Source: Chitinophaga sp. Cy-1792
GTDB lineage: Bacteria > Bacteroidota > Bacteroidia > Chitinophagales > Chitinophagaceae
Reading direction: 5' to 3'
Length of the DNA stretch: 64,000 nt
Assembly (NCBI RefSeq): GCF_011752935.1
Contig: NZ_VWWO01000001.1
Location: 310,001-374,000 of the forward strand
This document shows positions 1 through 8,830 of the stretch, piece after piece. The notes under the pieces were generated by a model that was not told the DNA's origin, made no database searches, and saw only the letters and a list, made by a program, of their open reading frames with translations. Position 1 is the stretch's first letter. Each line of letters opens with the position of its first letter. The position numbers and the translations under genes are program-made.

Positions 1-713
1 ATGAAAATGGAAATATTATCGAGCAGACTGGATGGGGCATTGATATATAAAAACTTTCTGTATTTCCAGAGGATGTTATTTAAAGCTTTTATATTCAGGT
101 CAAGTATTCCCTTTCGCAGTCTCAATGCTAACGTGGCAAGTATACATGCGATCAGCAGCCCCACTGCATAGCCGGTAGCCAGGTTTAATGCTTTGGCCAG
201 AAAAAGTCCGCTTATCAGCTGTACGGCTACTGTTACTACGCTTTGTGTTACCCGCGACTGAGATATAATTTTATACTTACCAAACCGATTGGCCAGGTAG
301 GAACTTGTATTGAGGTAAGAAAACAGAAACAATGAAATTGCAACTAATACTACGTCGTACCAGGTTTCTACCGATTTGAAACTGGTATACCTGGATACAA
401 AAAAAAGTATCACCGGAAATATCAGGCTCAACCCGGCAGAGAGTGTAACGGCAACACAGAAAACTTGCAGGGCTTCTCTTAAACCTTTAGGCAGCATAAT
501 TGCCATCTCATACCGTCCGCTCACAACAGCTCCCAAGATGCTTATTAAACTTGTATATACTGCGTATATTCCAAATTCAGAAGGTGTAAATATCCTGGTA
601 AGTAAGGGATAGGACAAAATGCTGACAATCTGGGCTAATGCAGTACCAGAAATGAGAATAAAAAAATTTCTCACAAAAGGCGAGGTCGCAATTTTGTCCA
701 ATCTCATTATCAT
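1..713 (-). CDS. Wzx-type polysaccharide flippase (partial, 3' end outside window)
   Basis: This membrane protein probably flips lipid-linked repeat units across the inner membrane for exopolysaccharide assembly. About 237 codons are visible before the window edge. The translation starts MIMRLDKIATSPFVRN, followed by a hydrophobic helix and the motif YPLLTRIFTPSEFGIYAVYT, which is typical of the polysaccharide biosynthesis/MATE-like flippase family. Several more hydrophobic segments follow. The start ATG (713-711) overlaps the TGA of the upstream dehydrogenase gene by four bases (ATGA), which suggests translational coupling and decides the start. It is the seventh gene of the leftward exopolysaccharide operon. 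Substrate is inferred from the neighbouring nucleotide-sugar genes. Confidence 0.85.
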   Translation of the reverse strand, partial: MIMRLDKIATSPFVRNFFILISGTALAQIVSILSYPLLTRIFTPSEFGIYAVYTSLISILGAVVSGRYEMAIMLPKGLREALQVFCVAVTLSAGLSLIFPVILFFVSRYTSFKSVETWYDVVLVAISLFLFSYLNTSSYLANRFGKYKIISQSRVTQSVVTVAVQLISGLFLAKALNLATGYAVGLLIACILATLALRLRKGILDLNIKALNNILWKYRKFLYINAPSSLLDNISIF

Positions 714-1759
714 AATGCGCTTCTATAAATCCGTTCGATTATATCTACTACTTTGAGCCCTTCGAGTGCGTTAGTAGTAATGGATGCCCGTTGTTTCAAT
801 ACATCTACAACGTTCTCAATTACGTAGTGATGATTTTGTGCAGATCCTTTGTAGGCGCCATAATCATTACCCGGATTGGTAGGTTTCAGTTCAGGCATTT
901 CATAATCCTTGATATTGCAAACTTCCACTTCATTCATGTACTGACCACCAATCTTCACGGATCCGTTTTCAGCGATGATCGTCATGCTACTTTCGAGGTT
1001 CTGGTTCCATACAGAAGTAGAGAAGTTAATACAACCTACACCACCGTTAGCAAAATCGAAGCTGACAAGCCCTGAATCTTCAAACTCAGTGAGGCCGGCA
1101 TGGTTAAAGTTTGAAAAGCGGGAGCGGATATTTTCAATATCACCAAACAACCAGTAGAGAATATCGATGAAGTGGGAGAACTGTGTAAACAGGGTACCGC
1201 CATCCAGCTGTTTGTTACCATGCCAGCTGTCTTTTTTATAGTACCTGTTGTCACGATTCCAGTAACAGTTTAACTGTACCATGAAGATTTTACCCAGTTT
1301 ACCGGATTCAATCATTTCCTTAATCCAAACAGAAGGAGGAGAATACCTGTTCTGCATTACAGCAAAAACATGCTTATGAACCTGGAGTGCTTTATAGATA
1401 ACTTTCTCGCCATCAGCTTTCGTTAATGACATTGGTTTTTCAACTACTACGTGGCATCTGGCGTCCAGGATTTGTAAGGCCTGCGCAGCATGGAAACCAT
1501 TAGGTGTGGCTATATTTATCACATCGGCTTTGATTCCTGAGGCCAGGAAAGCATCCAGCGTATTAAAAAGCGGCACATCTTCGTATGGATAATTCAGCTT
1601 TTCTTTTGGCTGTACATCGATTACTGCAACGAGTTCTGATTCAGGATTTCTGTGAACCATTTCAGCATGACGTTTGCCTATGTGACCAAAACCAACAACC
1701 GCAAATTTTACTTTATCTTGAACATCAATCATTTCTTTGCTTATTTGAGTAGTTTTCAA
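710..1759 (-). CDS. wbpB: UDP-GlcNAc(A) 3-dehydrogenase, Gfo/Idh/MocA family (WbpB/WlbA-like)
   Basis: Likely oxidises C3 of UDP-N-acetylglucosaminuronate, giving the 3-keto sugar used by the neighbouring aminotransferase. The 349-residue protein has an N-terminal Rossmann motif GFGHIG (about 23-28), the family EKP motif (107-109) and a C-terminal Gfo/Idh substrate domain with GGTLFTQFSHFIDI. It lies 6 nt after the acetyltransferase gene and overlaps the flippase start. Adjacent WbpA-, WbpE- and WbpD-like genes make the WbpB/WlbA assignment stronger than the family alone would allow. The start could instead be Met11, nearer the Rossmann fold. Confidence 0.83.
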   Translation of the reverse strand: MKTTQISKEMIDVQDKVKFAVVGFGHIGKRHAEMVHRNPESELVAVIDVQPKEKLNYPYEDVPLFNTLDAFLASGIKADVINIATPNGFHAAQALQILDARCHVVVEKPMSLTKADGEKVIYKALQVHKHVFAVMQNRYSPPSVWIKEMIESGKLGKIFMVQLNCYWNRDNRYYKKDSWHGNKQLDGGTLFTQFSHFIDILYWLFGDIENIRSRFSNFNHAGLTEFEDSGLVSFDFANGGVGCINFSTSVWNQNLESSMTIIAENGSVKIGGQYMNEVEVCNIKDYEMPELKPTNPGNDYGAYKGSAQNHHYVIENVVDVLKQRASITTNALEGLKVVDIIERIYRSAL

Positions 1760-1765
1760 ACAATT

Positions 1766-2338
1766 CTAGTTAATTCTTTCAACAGCGCCATTTTCAAGTT
1801 TATATACCTGTCCGCTTTCAGGGCAGGTAGCTGTATTACCTTCATTGAAGTGTAATCTGTGTCCATACTCGCTCATCCAACCTATTTGCTTGGCAGGATT
1901 ACCAACTACGAGGGCATAGGCAGGGATAGTCTGGGTTACAACAGCACCGGCACCAATAAATGCAAATGGCGCGATATCCTTTCCACAAACAATCGTTGCA
2001 TTTGCACCAATGGTCGCTCCTTTACCTACGTGAGTTTTCAGGTAACTATTCTTCCTGTTGACAGCACTTCTTGGATTAATGACATTGGTAAAAACACAGG
2101 AGGGTCCCAAAAACACGTCATCATCACAGGTCACGCCGGTGTAAATGGAAACATTATTCTGTACTTTAACATTTTTACCCAGTACAACATCAGGAGATAT
2201 TACCACATTCTGACCGATGTTACAGTTCTCTCCAAGCACTGCACCTGACATAATATGTGAGAAGTGCCAGATTTTTGTATTGTCTCCAATACTGCAATTA
2301 TCATCTACTACAGCCGTTGGATGTACGAAATAAGACAT
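1766..2338 (-). CDS. wbpD: UDP-2-acetamido-3-amino-glucuronate N-acetyltransferase (WbpD/WlbB-like)
   Basis: Predicted to N-acetylate the 3-amino group of UDP-GlcNAc3NA with acetyl-CoA. The 190-residue protein is built almost entirely of left-handed beta-helix hexapeptide repeats, such as VVDDNCSIGDNTKIWHFSHI and AVLGENCNIGQNVVISPDVV, and ends with the extended tail expected for this family. It fits tightly between the aminotransferase (6 nt gap) and the 3-dehydrogenase (6 nt gap). Sugar acetyltransferases are easy to misassign by fold alone, but the four-gene context supports WbpD. Confidence 0.85.
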   Translation of the reverse strand: MSYFVHPTAVVDDNCSIGDNTKIWHFSHIMSGAVLGENCNIGQNVVISPDVVLGKNVKVQNNVSIYTGVTCDDDVFLGPSCVFTNVINPRSAVNRKNSYLKTHVGKGATIGANATIVCGKDIAPFAFIGAGAVVTQTIPAYALVVGNPAKQIGWMSEYGHRLHFNEGNTATCPESGQVYKLENGAVERIN

Positions 2339-2344
2339 ATAATA

Positions 2345-3475
2345 TTATTTAAAGAACTTCTTAACGTGGTCAATGATGAAATCCTGTTCAGCTTCCACCA
2401 TTTCTGTATGGATAGGCAGAGAGATAACGTTGTTACACAGCTCTTTGGTGACTTTCAGCTCTCCGCTTATTCTGCCAATTTCCATAAAGGCTTCCTGCTC
2501 ATTTAATGGAATAGGATAATAGACCATTGCCGGAATACCATTTTCTGCCAGGTAATCTTTCAGTTGATCCCTTCTTCCATCTTTTACCAGCAGGGTATAT
2601 TGATGAAATACGTGTGTAGAATCATTATTACGAACAGGTATTTGTAATCCTTCAATGGAAGAAAAAGCGGTATCATATCTGGCTGCTACCTGTTGGCGGG
2701 CAGCGGAATATTTATCGAGGAATTGGAGTTTAACACCTAAGATGGCAGCCTGTATGGTATCGAGGCGGCTGTTAACACCAATTACTTTATGTACATATTT
2801 TTTTGACTGACCATGATTGGCAATTAGTGCTGCCTGGTCAGCTAATGCTGCGTTGTTAGAGTATATTGCTCCTCCATCACCATAGCATCCCAGGTTTTTC
2901 GATGGAAAGAAAGAAGTACAACCAAAATCACCGATAGCACCAGCCATTTTCTGACTGCCGGTCTTTGGAGAGGTATACACCGCTCCGATAGCCTGTGCAG
3001 TGTCTTCAATTACGTATAGGTTATGGCGTTTTGCAACTTCCATGATCCCATCCATATCAGCACATTGGCCAAAAAGGTGTACCGGTACAATTGCTTTTGT
3101 TTTAGGAGAAATGGCTTTTTCAATTTCCTCCGGGGTTACACAGAACGTATTAGGGTCAACATCGACCATTACCGGGGTTAGTTTTAAAAGTCCGATTACT
3201 TCAGCAGTTGCGACATACGTAAATGCAGGAACGATTACCTCATCGCCAGGTTGAAGATCCAGCGCCATCATGGCGATTTGTAATGCATCAGTACCATTTG
3301 CGCATGGAATAACCCGGGGCACATCCAGATAGGTCTCTAATGCTGCAGCAAAGTTCTTAACCTCCGGCCCATTTATAAATGCTGTAGAATTGATACAATT
3401 GAGAATTGCCGTATCTATCTCGTCTTTAATTTTAAGGTATTGACCATGCAGGTCTACCATTTGGATTTTTTTCAT
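2345..3475 (-). CDS. wbpE: UDP-3-keto-sugar aminotransferase, DegT/DnrJ/EryC1/StrS family (WbpE/WlbC-like)
   Basis: PLP-dependent aminotransferase predicted to aminate C3 of the UDP-3-keto-GlcNAcA made by the WbpB-like enzyme. The protein has 376 residues, normal for the family. The PLP lysine is K193 in FFPSKNLGCYGDGGA, and the cofactor aspartate is in IEDTAQAIGA (about 157-166). The N-terminal MVDLHGQYLKIKDEID is typical of this clade. The gene starts 5 nt after the stop of the wbpA-like gene. Confidence 0.88.
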   Translation of the reverse strand: MKKIQMVDLHGQYLKIKDEIDTAILNCINSTAFINGPEVKNFAAALETYLDVPRVIPCANGTDALQIAMMALDLQPGDEVIVPAFTYVATAEVIGLLKLTPVMVDVDPNTFCVTPEEIEKAISPKTKAIVPVHLFGQCADMDGIMEVAKRHNLYVIEDTAQAIGAVYTSPKTGSQKMAGAIGDFGCTSFFPSKNLGCYGDGGAIYSNNAALADQAALIANHGQSKKYVHKVIGVNSRLDTIQAAILGVKLQFLDKYSAARQQVAARYDTAFSSIEGLQIPVRNNDSTHVFHQYTLLVKDGRRDQLKDYLAENGIPAMVYYPIPLNEQEAFMEIGRISGELKVTKELCNNVISLPIHTEMVEAEQDFIIDHVKKFFK

Positions 3476-3480
3476 AGTAG

Positions 3481-4764
3481 TTATAATCTGCCATCTACGA
3501 GTTCACGATCAAGGAATGCTTTGGTATCAAAGATTACGGCATCATGGCCGTTTCTCAAATGCTTATAATCCAGCTGTTTAAATTCATCATGGGCAACAGC
3601 AAGTATCACACCATCATATTTATTGTCGATATCTTTAACCAGTCTGATATTATATTCTTTATGTACTTCCTCTGCATTGGCATAACTGTCGTACACATCC
3701 ACTTCTATATCGAATTGTTTTAATTCTTTATAGATATCAATTACCCTGGAATTTCTGATATCCGGGCAGTTTTCCTTAAAGGTAATTCCAAGAATAAGTA
3801 CACGGGCACTATCTACTTTATGTCCTTTCTTGATGAGAAGTTTTACCACTTTATTGGCAACAAACATCCCCATATTGTCATTCACACGTCTGCCGGATAA
3901 AATTACCTGTGGATGATATCCCAGATGTTCAGCTTTATGGGCAAGATAGTAAGGGTCTACACCGATACAGTGTCCACCTACCAATCCCGGCTTATATTTC
4001 AGAAAATTCCATTTGGTAGCTGCGGCTTCAATAACATCAGTAGTATCAATACCTATTCTGTCGAAGATGAGTGCCAGCTCATTTACAAAACTGATATTGA
4101 TATCACGTTGTGCATTCTCAATTGCTTTGGAAGCTTCTGCTACTTTGATATTGGGAGCCAGGTGTGTACCTGCTGTAATAATGGATTTATAGAGGTTGTC
4201 TACAATCGTTGCTATTTCAGGGGTAGAGCCTGATGTTACTTTCTTAATCTTGGTAAGCGTATTTACTTTATCCCCTGGATTAATTCTTTCCGGAGAGTAA
4301 CCACAGAAGAAATCCTCATTGAATTTCAGGCCTGACACTTTTTGCAGAACCGGTACGCAGTCTTCTTCAGTACATCCCGGGTATACAGTTGATTCATAGA
4401 TAACGATATCACCTTTTTTAAGGATCCCACCAATTGTTTTTGATGCAGAAAGCAGTGGTTGAAGATCAGGCGTTTTAAACTGATTAATTGGGGTAGGGAC
4501 AGTTACAATAAAGATATTATATGCTTTAAGGTCTTCCGGTTTCGCGGATAATCTTAATCCACAATTGTTTTCAGTTTTTCTTTTTTCCAATACAAGGTTA
4601 AGACTATCAAGGTCAGCTTCTAAAGTATGGTCCTTGCCAACTGAAAGTTCTTCTACTCTACTTTCATTAATGTCGAAACCAAGTACGTCATATTTTTTTG
4701 CAAATTCAATTGCCAGGGGCAGGCCTACATAACCTAATCCAATTATGGCGATTTTATATTCCAT
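3481..4764 (-). CDS. wbpA: UDP-N-acetyl-D-glucosamine 6-dehydrogenase (WbpA-like)
   Basis: NAD-dependent oxidation of the C6 of UDP-GlcNAc (or UDP-ManNAc) to the uronic acid, the entry step of the pathway. The chosen start is the ATG at 4764, giving 427 residues that begin MEYKIAIIGLGYVGLPLA. The Rossmann motif GLGYVG is at residues 9-14, where it belongs, and the open frame upstream to 4797 adds eleven unlikely residues. The catalytic cysteine is in GGHCIGVDPYYLA (about residue 266). The three UDP-glucose/GDP-mannose dehydrogenase domains are complete. It follows the chain-length gene by 37 nt and the aminotransferase follows 5 nt later. Confidence 0.9.
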   Translation of the reverse strand: MEYKIAIIGLGYVGLPLAIEFAKKYDVLGFDINESRVEELSVGKDHTLEADLDSLNLVLEKRKTENNCGLRLSAKPEDLKAYNIFIVTVPTPINQFKTPDLQPLLSASKTIGGILKKGDIVIYESTVYPGCTEEDCVPVLQKVSGLKFNEDFFCGYSPERINPGDKVNTLTKIKKVTSGSTPEIATIVDNLYKSIITAGTHLAPNIKVAEASKAIENAQRDINISFVNELALIFDRIGIDTTDVIEAAATKWNFLKYKPGLVGGHCIGVDPYYLAHKAEHLGYHPQVILSGRRVNDNMGMFVANKVVKLLIKKGHKVDSARVLILGITFKENCPDIRNSRVIDIYKELKQFDIEVDVYDSYANAEEVHKEYNIRLVKDIDNKYDGVILAVAHDEFKQLDYKHLRNGHDAVIFDTKAFLDRELVDGRL

Positions 4765-4801
4765 ATTTGTAGATTTTGTCAATAAACGAGGTATCAATAA
4801 T

Positions 4802-5890
4802 CTATTTCATAATTTCCTGTAACATTCTCCTTACAGTCAGGAAAGCAATTGCCAGCATTGCGCCTACTATACCACCAATTATCAGTGATTTTGCTTTTCC
4901 GGTTTTTACTTTTTCAAGTGGTCGGTTTGGAATATCTATAATCTGAATAATAGGAGTTTCCTGGGACATGGCCATTTTACTCATTTCAAGATTCTTCACT
5001 ACTTCACCATATATGGTTTGTAGAACCATTTTATCTCTGGTAAAAACTTCTGTCGGAACTGAAGCGACTCTTCTTGCCGGGTTCATGTTTAAGTCCTGCT
5101 GGGCAGCGGCTGCATAGCTTTTTCTGTTCAATAAAAATTCAACAGAGTCTGCTTTTGCCTGTAATCTGTCAACAGTTGCTTTAGACCTTTGCGTACGAGT
5201 TGTTACATAGAAATCTATTGCTTCTCTAACCAGGCCTTGTACAAAAAGCAATGAAAACAATTCACTTCTGGAAGTACATTTAGCACTGATGATATTCACT
5301 TTTTTATCCGGTTTACTAATATCAAGGTTTTCTTTGAGCAGCTGGTTATAAAGAACATTCATGATACTATCCTGGACAGGAGTAAATTTTTTCCGGTCTG
5401 AATTAGCAGGTAGCTGAATATCTTTCAGTCCTGGTTTTGAGCTCCACTTATCATGCAATTTATATGCCTCAATATATTCGTCGGCCAGACTTTTCTTTGG
5501 ATGGGTCGAATCAAAAGGATAAAGCAACGCTTTTTCCACCATCAGCCTTGATTTCAGGAAACCAAGAATATTATCACCTGAGAACAGACCTGAACCACCG
5601 CTCATCCCCCCGAGATCAATACCGAACTGACTGGCAATACCCGCATACGCACTTAACCCTCCACCTTTGGGCTCCTCCATAATGAAAGTCATTTCACCGG
5701 TATATTTGGGGTTACTGAAAAATGCAAATAAAACGCCCGCTCCTGCACCTGCAATCCCAACTAATCCTATTATTAACCATTTTCCAATAAGATAGCTAAC
5801 AAAACCTTTAATTTTAAGAATCAGGTCTTTCAGGGTAATTTCACCGGAAGCCATTGTTTCCTGAGATGTGTTGCCTGTAGTGTTAAACAT
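4802..5890 (-). CDS. Wzz-like polysaccharide chain-length determinant protein
   Basis: Inner-membrane co-polymerase expected to set glycan chain length and bridge to the outer-membrane exporter. The 362-residue protein has two membrane segments, about 37-58 (GKWLIIGLVGIAGAGAGVLF) and 335-353 (SLIIGGIVGAMLAIAFLTV), flanking a long periplasmic domain. A PNRPLEKV motif precedes the second segment, as in the Wzz family. There is no cytoplasmic Walker-type tyrosine kinase domain after TM2 and none is encoded in the visible operon. It lies 35 nt after the SLBB exporter gene. Confidence 0.87.
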   Translation of the reverse strand: MFNTTGNTSQETMASGEITLKDLILKIKGFVSYLIGKWLIIGLVGIAGAGAGVLFAFFSNPKYTGEMTFIMEEPKGGGLSAYAGIASQFGIDLGGMSGGSGLFSGDNILGFLKSRLMVEKALLYPFDSTHPKKSLADEYIEAYKLHDKWSSKPGLKDIQLPANSDRKKFTPVQDSIMNVLYNQLLKENLDISKPDKKVNIISAKCTSRSELFSLLFVQGLVREAIDFYVTTRTQRSKATVDRLQAKADSVEFLLNRKSYAAAAQQDLNMNPARRVASVPTEVFTRDKMVLQTIYGEVVKNLEMSKMAMSQETPIIQIIDIPNRPLEKVKTGKAKSLIIGGIVGAMLAIAFLTVRRMLQEIMK

Positions 5891-5925
5891 TTAAGTCGTT
5901 TTTACTAAAAATCATTCCTCTTTTC

Positions 5926-8430
5926 TTATTTAACCCTGTCTAATAATGTAACCAGAATCAGCGCTATAGAGGCTACACCACTACCAATTGCAATCGCTTC
6001 CTGCCCGCTAAGGCCTCGCTTCTCTCTCTTCGCCGGAATATATATTTCTGATCCAGGCTGTACTTTTGGATACCTGTTAAAGAAAAAGACCTTCTTCGTA
6101 TTTTTTACTTCTCCATTGGAGTAAACAATATAGCTCCTTCTTTTCAGTGACTGACCGGTAAAACCACCGGCACCACGGATGTAGTCTTTGAAAGTAATTC
6201 CATTATCGAAACGTACTTTTTTAGGGAAGTATACTTCACCAAAGATCTGTACGGTTTGTACTTTCTTCGGTACTTTAATAATATCCCCTTCTTCCAGGAA
6301 CAGATCATATTTTGATCCAGGGCTTTTCAATATCTGGTCAAGATTGATACCCAATAATTGTTCCTGTTTGGATACGGTTGTTTTTATCTTCTTCACATCT
6401 GAAGTATCCTGCATTTTGCTGTAGAACACTTCCAGTTTATTCGACAACAAGGTACTGTCAGATTTATTAACAAAAGTCTTTCTTAACATCACAGCTCCTG
6501 CAGCATATGCATCCGCTCTCAGCCCGCCGGTTCTTTTGATGATATCTGAAATTCTCTCTGTACTCTTGCTGATAACGTAATTCCCCGGATAAACAACTTC
6601 TCCGTCAACACTCACACTTCCCTGGGTAGAATAAGTCGGGCTTTTTCTGATAATAACCTCATCAAATGGCTCCAATACAAAATTTCTCGCCGCTGAGTTG
6701 GAAGACAGATCTTCATTTACATCGAAGTGCATAACTATCGCACGTTCCGTATTACTAGGTTCATAGTCATCCGATCTTACTCTTCTGGATATTTCAATTC
6801 TTTTAATGGAAGCTGCATCTTTAAATCCACCCGCAATAAGGATCAGATCTTCCAGGTGCATGCTGTCTGCATATTTAAAATAACCGGGATTATTAACTTC
6901 TCCTTCAATTCTAACTTTGTATTTCTCACGCAAATCGAATTTGGAAAAGATAATGACACTATCTTCCCTTTGGACAGGAATTACTTGTGTTCCGTTTAAT
7001 ACGGCAGCGACATCAAAATTTAAATAAGCCGGTGTGTAATCAGATTGTAAACGCCTGATCAATCCACGAGACAATGCTACTGTTTCTTTGGTTCCACCTG
7101 CTTTATTAATCAGGTCCAACACCGTCATATGCTCATCAACAGCATATTCTCCCGGTCTGAATACTGCCCCTGAAATACTGATACGGTTGGTAAATCTGGA
7201 GATAATTGAGTCAACTACAAATTTATCACCGGATTTCAGGCTCAATGTCGAAACAGATGCCAAAGGAATATTCAATACCTCGCGTTCATTATTATTGATT
7301 CTGTAGGCATGAATAATATCGCGGTAAGCAATATCTGTAAATCCGCCTGCATAGTCCAGGATGTCCTGCAGATGTTCATTATCTTTTGCTTCAAAGATCG
7401 CAGGATGTTTAACTTGTCCTATCAGTTCTACCCTGGTTTTATAAGGGTTCACCTTAACGATGTCCTGATCCTGGAGCACTATATTATTACTAAGATCGCC
7501 ACTTTTCAGGAAATCATATAAGTCGAACGTGCTTATGCTAACACCATTTCTGATCACCTGTATATTTCTGAGGGAACCATTTTCGTCAGGGCCACCGGAG
7601 ACATATAACAAATTGGCGACAGTAGCAAGGGAAGGCACGCTATAGGTACCAGGGCGTTCTACTTCACCAATCAATGTCACACGAATGGTCCGGATATTTC
7701 CAAGGGTAATCTGTACAGATGTATTGCCAGTACGAATTCCGGCGTAAATACTTCCCAGCTGTTTGGTAATACGCGCCTTTGCCTCCTCCATGGTCAGCCC
7801 GTTGACATATACCGGTCCAAGATTCGGGATACGGATATACCCGTCAGGTGTAACTTTCAACCGATGTTGAACTTCGGAATATCCATAAACATCAATTAAA
7901 ACTTCATCATCAGTTGCTAACTTATAATTGGGCGGAGTTGGAATGCGGAGATTGGGTTCAAAGGTCAGATTTTTGTTACTAAAGAGATCAAAGCCAAATA
8001 TTCGTCGCTTTCTTTCCTCTTTCTTTTCCTCGGCTCTTTCATATTCGGTTTTCCTTCTATCTCTCTGGTCAAATTTCAGGGTATCAGTACTGCCATCTAC
8101 TTTTCTTCCTCCTGTATCCCTGCTACTGCTGTCTGTATTTTCACCGTTACCATTGCCATCCAGTTCTTTATCCAGACCTAGCTGTATTATCCTGTCTTTA
8201 AGTTTGGCTACTTCTTCTTCCGGGATTCCTTTCTGCTCAGCATATTTATCAATATCCTGCATCGTCAGTTTATTCTTTTTCATCTCCGCAACGATCTGTC
8301 TGATCTGATCATCTGAAAGGTTATCTATTTTTATCTGTTTAACCTGGTCTTTTGAAAAAGATGGAACCTGCGCCTGAATACTGAAAAAGCAAAATAGGAA
8401 CAGCTGGATTAGCAATAAATTCTTAAACAT
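5926..8430 (-). CDS. SLBB-domain outer-membrane polysaccharide export protein (Wza-like)
   Basis: Predicted periplasmic/outer-membrane channel for exopolysaccharide export. The N-terminus is a signal peptide (FLFCFFSIQAQ, cleavage near residue 20). It is followed by a charged helical stretch (about 25-140) and a polysaccharide-export domain around DDEVLIDVYGYSEVQHRLKV. Several SLBB repeats carry the recurring G-x-V-x-x-P-G-x-Y/F signature, for example VSVDGEVVYPGNYVISKSTE. At 834 residues it is much longer than E. coli Wza (about 380) because of the extra SLBB units, a size often seen in Bacteroidetes. A C-terminal hydrophobic segment (AIAIGSGVASIALILVTLL) is present. It is the first gene of the operon, with a promoter-like element about 85 bp upstream. 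Confidence 0.9.
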   Translation of the reverse strand: MFKNLLLIQLFLFCFFSIQAQVPSFSKDQVKQIKIDNLSDDQIRQIVAEMKKNKLTMQDIDKYAEQKGIPEEEVAKLKDRIIQLGLDKELDGNGNGENTDSSSRDTGGRKVDGSTDTLKFDQRDRRKTEYERAEEKKEERKRRIFGFDLFSNKNLTFEPNLRIPTPPNYKLATDDEVLIDVYGYSEVQHRLKVTPDGYIRIPNLGPVYVNGLTMEEAKARITKQLGSIYAGIRTGNTSVQITLGNIRTIRVTLIGEVERPGTYSVPSLATVANLLYVSGGPDENGSLRNIQVIRNGVSISTFDLYDFLKSGDLSNNIVLQDQDIVKVNPYKTRVELIGQVKHPAIFEAKDNEHLQDILDYAGGFTDIAYRDIIHAYRINNNEREVLNIPLASVSTLSLKSGDKFVVDSIISRFTNRISISGAVFRPGEYAVDEHMTVLDLINKAGGTKETVALSRGLIRRLQSDYTPAYLNFDVAAVLNGTQVIPVQREDSVIIFSKFDLREKYKVRIEGEVNNPGYFKYADSMHLEDLILIAGGFKDAASIKRIEISRRVRSDDYEPSNTERAIVMHFDVNEDLSSNSAARNFVLEPFDEVIIRKSPTYSTQGSVSVDGEVVYPGNYVISKSTERISDIIKRTGGLRADAYAAGAVMLRKTFVNKSDSTLLSNKLEVFYSKMQDTSDVKKIKTTVSKQEQLLGINLDQILKSPGSKYDLFLEEGDIIKVPKKVQTVQIFGEVYFPKKVRFDNGITFKDYIRGAGGFTGQSLKRRSYIVYSNGEVKNTKKVFFFNRYPKVQPGSEIYIPAKREKRGLSGQEAIAIGSGVASIALILVTLLDRVK

Positions 8431-8514
8431 GAATTTTCGTATATCTTATTACTTCTGGAATAATTCTTTAGCTCAAAAAATGACATATTCAGCAAATATC
8501 TGCAAAATATTGCG

Positions 8515-8522
8515 CAAATCTA
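8515..8522 (-). promoter_or_regulatory. Candidate -7 promoter element of the exopolysaccharide operon
   Basis: On the minus strand this reads TAGATTTG, a full match to the Bacteroidetes -7 consensus TAnnTTTG, about 85 bp upstream of the exporter start codon. No exact TTTG -33 box was found 19-21 bp upstream; that position is taken by the 20-bp palindrome at 8528-8547. Confidence 0.5.
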
Positions 8523-8527
8523 TACAA

Positions 8528-8547
8528 AATAACATTTAAATGTTATT
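8528..8547. promoter_or_regulatory. 20-bp perfect palindrome, candidate operator of the exopolysaccharide operon
   Basis: The sequence AATAACATTTAAATGTTATT is a perfect palindrome with no spacer. It lies 5 bp upstream of the operon's -7 element, so a dimeric protein bound here would cover the -33 region. Its AT-richness lowers the statistical weight, but length and position favour an operator. Confidence 0.5.
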
Positions 8548-8647
8548 AGACAATAAGAATCCTTTTCGTCTGGACAATAACAACCTGAACAATGGATTGT
8601 TTGCCCCCGGCTTGCCATTAGATAATATGTAAAAAATCATAAACAAC

Positions 8648-8664
8648 TAATTATCAGATAATTA
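8648..8664. promoter_or_regulatory. 17-bp palindrome upstream of the ECF sigma gene
   Basis: TAATTATC-A-GATAATTA is a perfect inverted repeat with 8-bp arms around one base. It lies about 165 bp upstream of the sigma factor start codon and about 100 bp from the other palindrome, with a different half-site. Confidence 0.35.
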
Positions 8665-8830
8665 CTTAAAGGGATTGATAAATTTTTATTTTCTTATAGA
8701 AACTATTCACACTTTATTCTCGTTTATTATAAAAAGTGAATGTTCGACCATTTAACTCCATTTCATACAAGTCATATTAAATTTTAATCCCATTTTTGTT
8801 TAGCTAGTTTACCCTTTAAAATTTAACAAA

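Larger units (their letters stand above)
8431..8830. other. AT-rich divergent regulatory region between exopolysaccharide operon and ECF sigma gene
   Basis: These 400 bp separate the leftward exopolysaccharide operon from the rightward sigma factor gene. I found no ORF worth reporting. The region is very AT-rich and holds a -7 element for the operon (8515-8522) and two perfect palindromes (8528-8547 and 8648-8664), listed separately. I did not find a convincing promoter for the sigma gene. Confidence 0.7.

Noticed and set aside
8790..8830. Possible -33/-7 promoter just before the ECF sigma gene
   Set aside because: A TTTG at 8795-8798 exists, but the sequence at the -7 position does not match TAnnTTTG and would put the start of transcription at or after the ATG.
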